Assembly (NCBI GenBank): GCA_946478915.1
Contig: CAMLER010000185.1
Coordinates: forward strand, 1 to 8,716
DNA from: an uncultured Chryseolinea sp.
GTDB taxonomy: Bacteria; Bacteroidota; Bacteroidia; Cytophagales; Cyclobacteriaceae
Direction of reading: 5' to 3'
DNA: 8,716 nucleotides
The notes beneath the pieces are model-generated. The model was given only the letters and a program-made list of their open reading frames with translations. It had not been told where the DNA came from and made no database searches. The position numbers and the translations under genes are program-made. This document shows positions 6,113 to 8,716 of this stretch, piece after piece; the stretch's first letter is position 1; every line of letters begins with the position of its first letter.

Positions 6113-6322
6113 TTATTCGAATTCTTCCACCTTTTGTCGGGTCGTATTCGAACTAATATTATCCATCATTCCGTAAGCGCCAACCAGAAGAATTGTGCTC
6201 AGGCCGATGGAAAAAGATTCAGGATTAGTCTCCACCACATCCTTAAAAAAGACATACACAAAGGCAAAAATCATTGCTGAAGCGATGATGATGGTGAAGT
6301 ACACAAGGAAATTTGGTTTCAT
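6113..6322 (-). CDS. Small two-helix membrane protein, function unknown
   Basis: The protein has 69 residues from the ATG at 6322; an ATG at 6346 would add eight mostly polar residues. I do not recognise it. It has a long hydrophobic helix FLVYFTIIIASAMIFAFVYV (5-24) ending in FFKD. A short polar loop, DVVETNPESF, leads to a second hydrophobic stretch, SIGLSTILLVGAYGMM (38-53). The C-terminal tail DNISSNTTRQKVEEFE is polar. It should sit in the inner membrane with both ends on the same side. Support for a real gene comes from the clear intrinsic terminator 37 bp downstream in the matching orientation and from sensible membrane topology. No partner gene is adjacent; neighbouring DNA is repeat-like. 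It might be a small accessory or stress protein, but nothing in the sequence decides this. Confidence 0.65.
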   Translation of the reverse strand: MKPNFLVYFTIIIASAMIFAFVYVFFKDVVETNPESFSIGLSTILLVGAYGMMDNISSNTTRQKVEEFE

Positions 6323-6489
6323 AATTATTTCTTTGGTTTTTCCCATTCAAAGTCTCAAAATCATGCCACCGCCCATAGCATGGAATTCGCACTGAAATGC
6401 GGGTTTTTCGAGGTAATACGTCCCAAAAATGGAGCGACGATCCCGTATGGGTAATAGGCAGAAACGCGATTTTTGAAGGAGCGATTTCC

Positions 6490-6567
6490 CTGCCGCAAGG
6501 CAGCTGGCTTGTGCGTGTTGGACCGTTTAGTAGGCAACATGCGACGAAGGCTCAACCCGGAGGCCTT
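6490..6567. other. Three consecutive stem-loops (candidate structured RNA or REP-like element)
   Basis: The first stem is CTGCC/GGCAG closed by a GCAA tetraloop of the GNRA type. The second, GCGTGTTG with CAACATGC, pairs over 8 bp counting one G-U and has a 14-base loop. The third, AAGGC/GCCTT, has an 11-base loop. They follow each other within 78 bases. A GNRA loop favours a plus-strand RNA, but its reverse complement would also fold. Confidence 0.35.
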
Positions 6568-6666
6568 AAGTCATCTCTATTAACACCCTTTGCGCTTTGC
6601 GTCATTGCGCTAAAAAAAATTATCGCCGTCGAGATTGACTAACTGCAACGTGCATTGACGTTTTTA

Positions 6667-6682
6667 ACGTGACAAAGTAGAA
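6667..6682. repeat. 16-bp direct repeat, copy 2
   Basis: An exact copy of the sequence at 5964-5979, here immediately after a small ACGTT-TTT-AACGT hairpin (6658-6670) that overlaps its first bases. It ends 28 bases before the stop of the methyltransferase gene. Confidence 0.55.
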
Positions 6683-6710
6683 CTAGTAAAGAATGGTTAC
6701 ATCAATCTGA

Positions 6711-7520
6711 TCATATCGTTTTCCTTAACAGGAAACGATAGTAAGTTTTAACGCCATTTGTAAGTTTGATATGGAAAGTGGAACCTACAACGCCTGCAAA
6801 TTCTCCAAACAACTTTTGCCATCGTTCAGGAAATAACTTTTTAATCCGGGCTTTCTTAACGTCGTCTTCTGCTTCGATTGCCGATATCACGTTACCGGTT
6901 ATGTTTTCATCTTCCAATAATGTAAGCCCGGAATTCTTAAGCTGCTGGCGGAGGATTTCCATCTTATCGGCATCACGGAAGTCCACCAACGCAAGAAATC
7001 CACCTGGTCTCAACACACGGTACACTTCACTAAGAAATTTTTCCACGGATCCATAAGCATGACATGATTCAACATTCAAAACAACGTCGACACTATTATC
7101 TTTTAATGGGATCGCTTCTGCGCTTCCCTGAATGAATTTAAGATTGGGTAATTTATGAAGTTTGTTTGCAAGGTCTACAGCGTTCTGAGCCAGGTCAAGC
7201 CCAATATACGAAGCTGGCTTAAGGGCTCCAGCGACATGTTTTGCGCCACCACCGCGACCACTGCCTACCTCCAGCACGTCTTTTCCTTCCAGGTCGGTTT
7301 TCAATGCCAGGTAATGATACATTTGAAGCGGAAATTTTTGCACTGCAGCATCATGAGCTGTGTCTAAGGGGGGTTCCGAAGCGTTTGGTACATAGCCGTA
7401 ATTCATGAACTGCCACTCTGCAGCTGGGACCTTTTTTGCAAGAACCTCGTATGTTACTTTCGCATTGAACCGTTTAAACCAGGCGAACCTTTTGAGCGAA
7501 TAAATAATGAACTTAATCAT
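6711..7520 (-). CDS. Class I SAM-dependent methyltransferase, phthiotriol methyltransferase-like
   Basis: This 269-residue protein has a complete Rossmann-type methyltransferase core. Motif I is DVLEVGSGRGGGA (81-93) for S-adenosylmethionine binding, the motif II acid is D109 in YIGLDL, and GSAEAIPL (132-139), VDVVLNVESCHAYG (144-157) and VYRVLRPGGFLALVDF (166-181) follow. The order and wording (FMNYGY, PLDTAHDA, LNVESCHAY) resemble mycobacterial Rv2952-type methyltransferases of about 270 residues, which methylate lipid hydroxyls. I recall this resemblance and did not compute it. The ATG at 7520 gives matching length; a GTG at 7577 would add 19 residues including a CNCC motif. The N-terminus (MIKFIIYSLKRFAWFKRF) is basic and hydrophobic, suggesting membrane association. 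A lipid or polyketide-like acceptor is plausible but unproven. An ATCGTTTCC/GGAAAACGAT hairpin covers the last codons. Confidence 0.87.
   Translation of the reverse strand: MIKFIIYSLKRFAWFKRFNAKVTYEVLAKKVPAAEWQFMNYGYVPNASEPPLDTAHDAAVQKFPLQMYHYLALKTDLEGKDVLEVGSGRGGGAKHVAGALKPASYIGLDLAQNAVDLANKLHKLPNLKFIQGSAEAIPLKDNSVDVVLNVESCHAYGSVEKFLSEVYRVLRPGGFLALVDFRDADKMEILRQQLKNSGLTLLEDENITGNVISAIEAEDDVKKARIKKLFPERWQKLFGEFAGVVGSTFHIKLTNGVKTYYRFLLRKTI
6715..6739 (-). other. Hairpin over the last codons of the methyltransferase gene
   Basis: ATCGTTTTCC (6715-6724) and GGAAACGAT (6731-6739) pair with one bulged base and a 6-base loop, ending just before the TGA. There is no T-tract, so it may stabilise the 3' end rather than terminate. 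No other terminator is visible before the next repeat. Confidence 0.3.
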
Positions 7521-7736
7521 TCCCGTGAATTTAGCGCCGCTAAGGTAGCCAAAGTCGCGGCAGCAATTGCATTTCACCGGGGATTGTTCTTCCCAATCAT
7601 TATTTTTTTTGAATTCGGGATTGGAAGGTCTTGAAACATGAGTTACTTAGTAAATTTTGCAACATCGTTGTACCCTGCAAGTCTGATTACTTGAGTACGG
7701 CTGATTGAACAGGACTGATACGACAGTAAAATTCAA

Positions 7737-7771
7737 GAATTTGGCAATTCGATTAATTTAAAACGATCTTG
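7737..7771 (+). promoter_or_regulatory. Weak promoter candidate and inverted repeat upstream of the DUF1080 lipoprotein
   Basis: TTTG at 7740-7743 could be a -33 box, but the sequence 20 bases later (CGATCTTG, 7764-7771) matches only the end of a TAnnTTTG box. The TTTG lies inside GAATT-TGGC-AATTC (7737-7750), a 5-bp-arm dyad. The rest of the 7578-7802 divergent region shows no gene, although an open frame without ATG runs in from the methyltransferase side to 7646. Confidence 0.2.
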
Positions 7772-7802
7772 GACGACCCCATCAACGTAACTTTCATAAA
7801 AG

Positions 7803-8612
7803 ATGACAAGAATTATGCGCCCTCATTCAGCCCTGGTGATCTTAACGCTCATTTTATTTGGAGCGTGCAATCCTAAAGAAAATAAGTCAGAGCGAACATG
7901 GGTGAAGTTATTTAACGGTACAGATATAGATGACTGGATTGTCAAGGTACACCACCACAATGTAGGTGAGAACTTTGGAAATACTTTCCGCGTCGAAGAC
8001 GGGATGATCAAAGTCAGGTACGATCAGTACGATGAATTTAACGACCAGTTTTCACACCTGTATTACAAAAAGCCTTTTTCACATTTCCATCTTAAGCTTG
8101 AGTACCGGTTTGCGGGCGAATTGCAAAAAGGCGCACCAGAGTATACGTTGCTTAATAGTGGAGTCATGTTCCATTCGCAGGATCCGAAATCCATTTTAAA
8201 GGAACAAAACTGGCCCATATCAGTCGAGATGCAATTTCTCGCCGGTTTGGGTGATGGTAACCCTCGGCCTACTGGAAACATGTGTTCGCCGGGCACAGAA
8301 ATTGTTTATCAGGGAAAGCAGTACGATGGACATTGTCTGAATTCAACTTCGAAAACTTTTGACAAAGACGAATGGGTCCGGGCTGAACTTATCGTTTTGG
8401 GTGATTCACTCATTTCGCACATCATCAATGGCGACACCGTTTTGCAATACAGCCATCCTACTATGGGCGGAGGAGTAGTACAAGGCTATGACAGCGCAAT
8501 TTGGCAAGCGGGCAAAGCGTTAACATCAGGATACATCGGACTTCAAAGCGAGGGCCAGCCAATTGATTTTAGAAATATAGAGATCATGGATTTAAGTGAC
8601 TCAACCCGGTAA
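7803..8612 (+). CDS. DUF1080 lipoprotein (3-keto-disaccharide hydrolase family)
   Basis: This 269-residue protein begins with a lipoprotein signal: MTRIMRPHSALVILTLILFG then AC, a lipobox LFGAC with C22 as the lipidated residue. It is therefore anchored in a periplasm-facing or surface membrane. An ATG at 7815 (residue 5) would keep the same signal, and neither start has a strong ribosome site. The DUF1080 domain runs from WVKLFNGTDIDDWIVK (33-48) through FHLKLEYRFAGE (95-106), NSGVMFHSQDP (118-128) and PISVEMQFLAG (138-148) to GYIGLQSEGQPIDFRNIEIM (243-262), where it ends as usual. The middle (GNPRPTGNMCSPGTEIVYQG, 152-171) is longer than in the 229-residue paralogue at 5001-5690. It probably acts on oxidised glycosides outside the cytoplasm. 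No partner follows within the remaining 100 bp. Confidence 0.9.
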   Translation: MTRIMRPHSALVILTLILFGACNPKENKSERTWVKLFNGTDIDDWIVKVHHHNVGENFGNTFRVEDGMIKVRYDQYDEFNDQFSHLYYKKPFSHFHLKLEYRFAGELQKGAPEYTLLNSGVMFHSQDPKSILKEQNWPISVEMQFLAGLGDGNPRPTGNMCSPGTEIVYQGKQYDGHCLNSTSKTFDKDEWVRAELIVLGDSLISHIINGDTVLQYSHPTMGGGVVQGYDSAIWQAGKALTSGYIGLQSEGQPIDFRNIEIMDLSDSTR

Positions 8613-8716
8613 TGCCTAAGATATATTTTTACGATGTTTCATTTCAGGCATCGCGACCTTGGACACCATACCTTATAACTTTCGCCAATAGCACGAGCGC
8701 GGAACATCGGAAATCA
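8613..8716. other. 3' flank of the lipoprotein gene, no gene seen
   Basis: Two mutually exclusive small stems follow the stop: TGCCT (8613-8617) with AGGCA (8646-8650), and CGATG (8632-8636) with CATCG (8649-8653). Neither is followed by a T-tract. No start of a further gene is evident before the window ends. Confidence 0.25.

Larger units (their letters stand above)
6347..6710. other. Gene-free, hairpin-rich stretch (possible repeat or RNA element)
   Basis: Short frames exist but none resembles a protein family. The stretch contains consecutive stem-loops: CGCA/TGCG (6388-6401, followed by GGTTTTT), CTGCC-GCAA-GGCAG (6490-6503), GCGTGTTG/CAACATGC (6513-6542) and AAGGC/GCCTT (6547-6567). After these come three spaced TTGCG words (6590-6594, 6597-6601, 6605-6609), a run of eight A (6612-6619), an ACGTT-TTT-AACGT hairpin (6658-6670) and the second 16-bp repeat. 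The density of structure suggests a REP/BIME-like intergenic repeat or a non-coding RNA. The strand cannot be decided from this copy. Confidence 0.4.

Noticed and set aside
5987..6280. Plus-strand 97-codon open frame
   Set aside because: It reads through the terminator and antisense to the small membrane gene, with poor composition.
6361..6555. Minus-strand 64-codon open frame
   Set aside because: Its composition is unlike a folded protein and it overlaps the consecutive stem-loops; more likely a spurious frame across repeat-like DNA.
1..8716. Integrated mobile element or defence island
   Set aside because: No transposase, integrase, recombinase, nuclease or toxin-antitoxin signatures are visible in any frame.

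Overview
The window looks like chromosomal DNA from a Bacteroidota bacterium, probably Cytophagales (a Chryseolinea/Ohtaekwangia-like relative). The evidence is a eukaryote-type GT3 glycogen synthase, two DUF1080 (3-keto-disaccharide hydrolase) proteins, weak Shine-Dalgarno sites, and a 49-residue basic protein of a type I associate with Bacteroidota. The lineage is an inference from family content. No phage, IS, CRISPR, tRNA or rRNA signal was found.

Layout. At 2-1905 (+) are the end of a glycogen synthase, a Tat-exported sugar phosphate isomerase/epimerase-like TIM-barrel protein and an exported Dabb-domain protein, closely spaced like an operon. At 1912-3938 (-) are a VOC protein, then a DinB-fold protein 35 bp upstream of an alpha/beta hydrolase. 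The hydrolase converges on the Dabb gene with only 6 bp between them. At 4223-4699 (+) is an unrecognised exported protein, which converges on a 49-aa gene (4710-4859, -) that is easily missed because of its size. A long perfect hairpin lies inside the end of this small gene. At 5001-5690 (-) is the first DUF1080 protein. At 6113-6322 (-) is a small two-helix membrane protein with its own intrinsic terminator. At 6711-7520 (-) is a SAM methyltransferase resembling the mycobacterial phthiotriol methyltransferase family. At 7803-8612 (+) is a second DUF1080 protein, this one a lipoprotein. The last ~100 bp contain no gene I can see.

How the genes may work together. Most products carry export signals (Tat, Sec or lipobox). 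The TIM-barrel isomerase and the two DUF1080 proteins are families linked to handling oxidised (3-keto) sugars and glycosides outside the cytoplasm. The Gfo/Idh/MocA oxidoreductase expected in such a pathway is not in the window. Dabb, DinB and VOC are usually cytosolic folds, so finding all three with signal peptides in neighbouring genes is a notable theme.

The non-coding stretches are structured. A GAATNNATTC dyad lies ahead of two successive genes of the first operon. Three consecutive hairpins occupy 6490-6567. A 16-bp direct repeat brackets about 0.7 kb around the small membrane gene. The strongest leads are the small gene with its embedded hairpin, the shared dyads, and the structured or repeat-like intergenic DNA. 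I did not find a clearly new multi-gene system.
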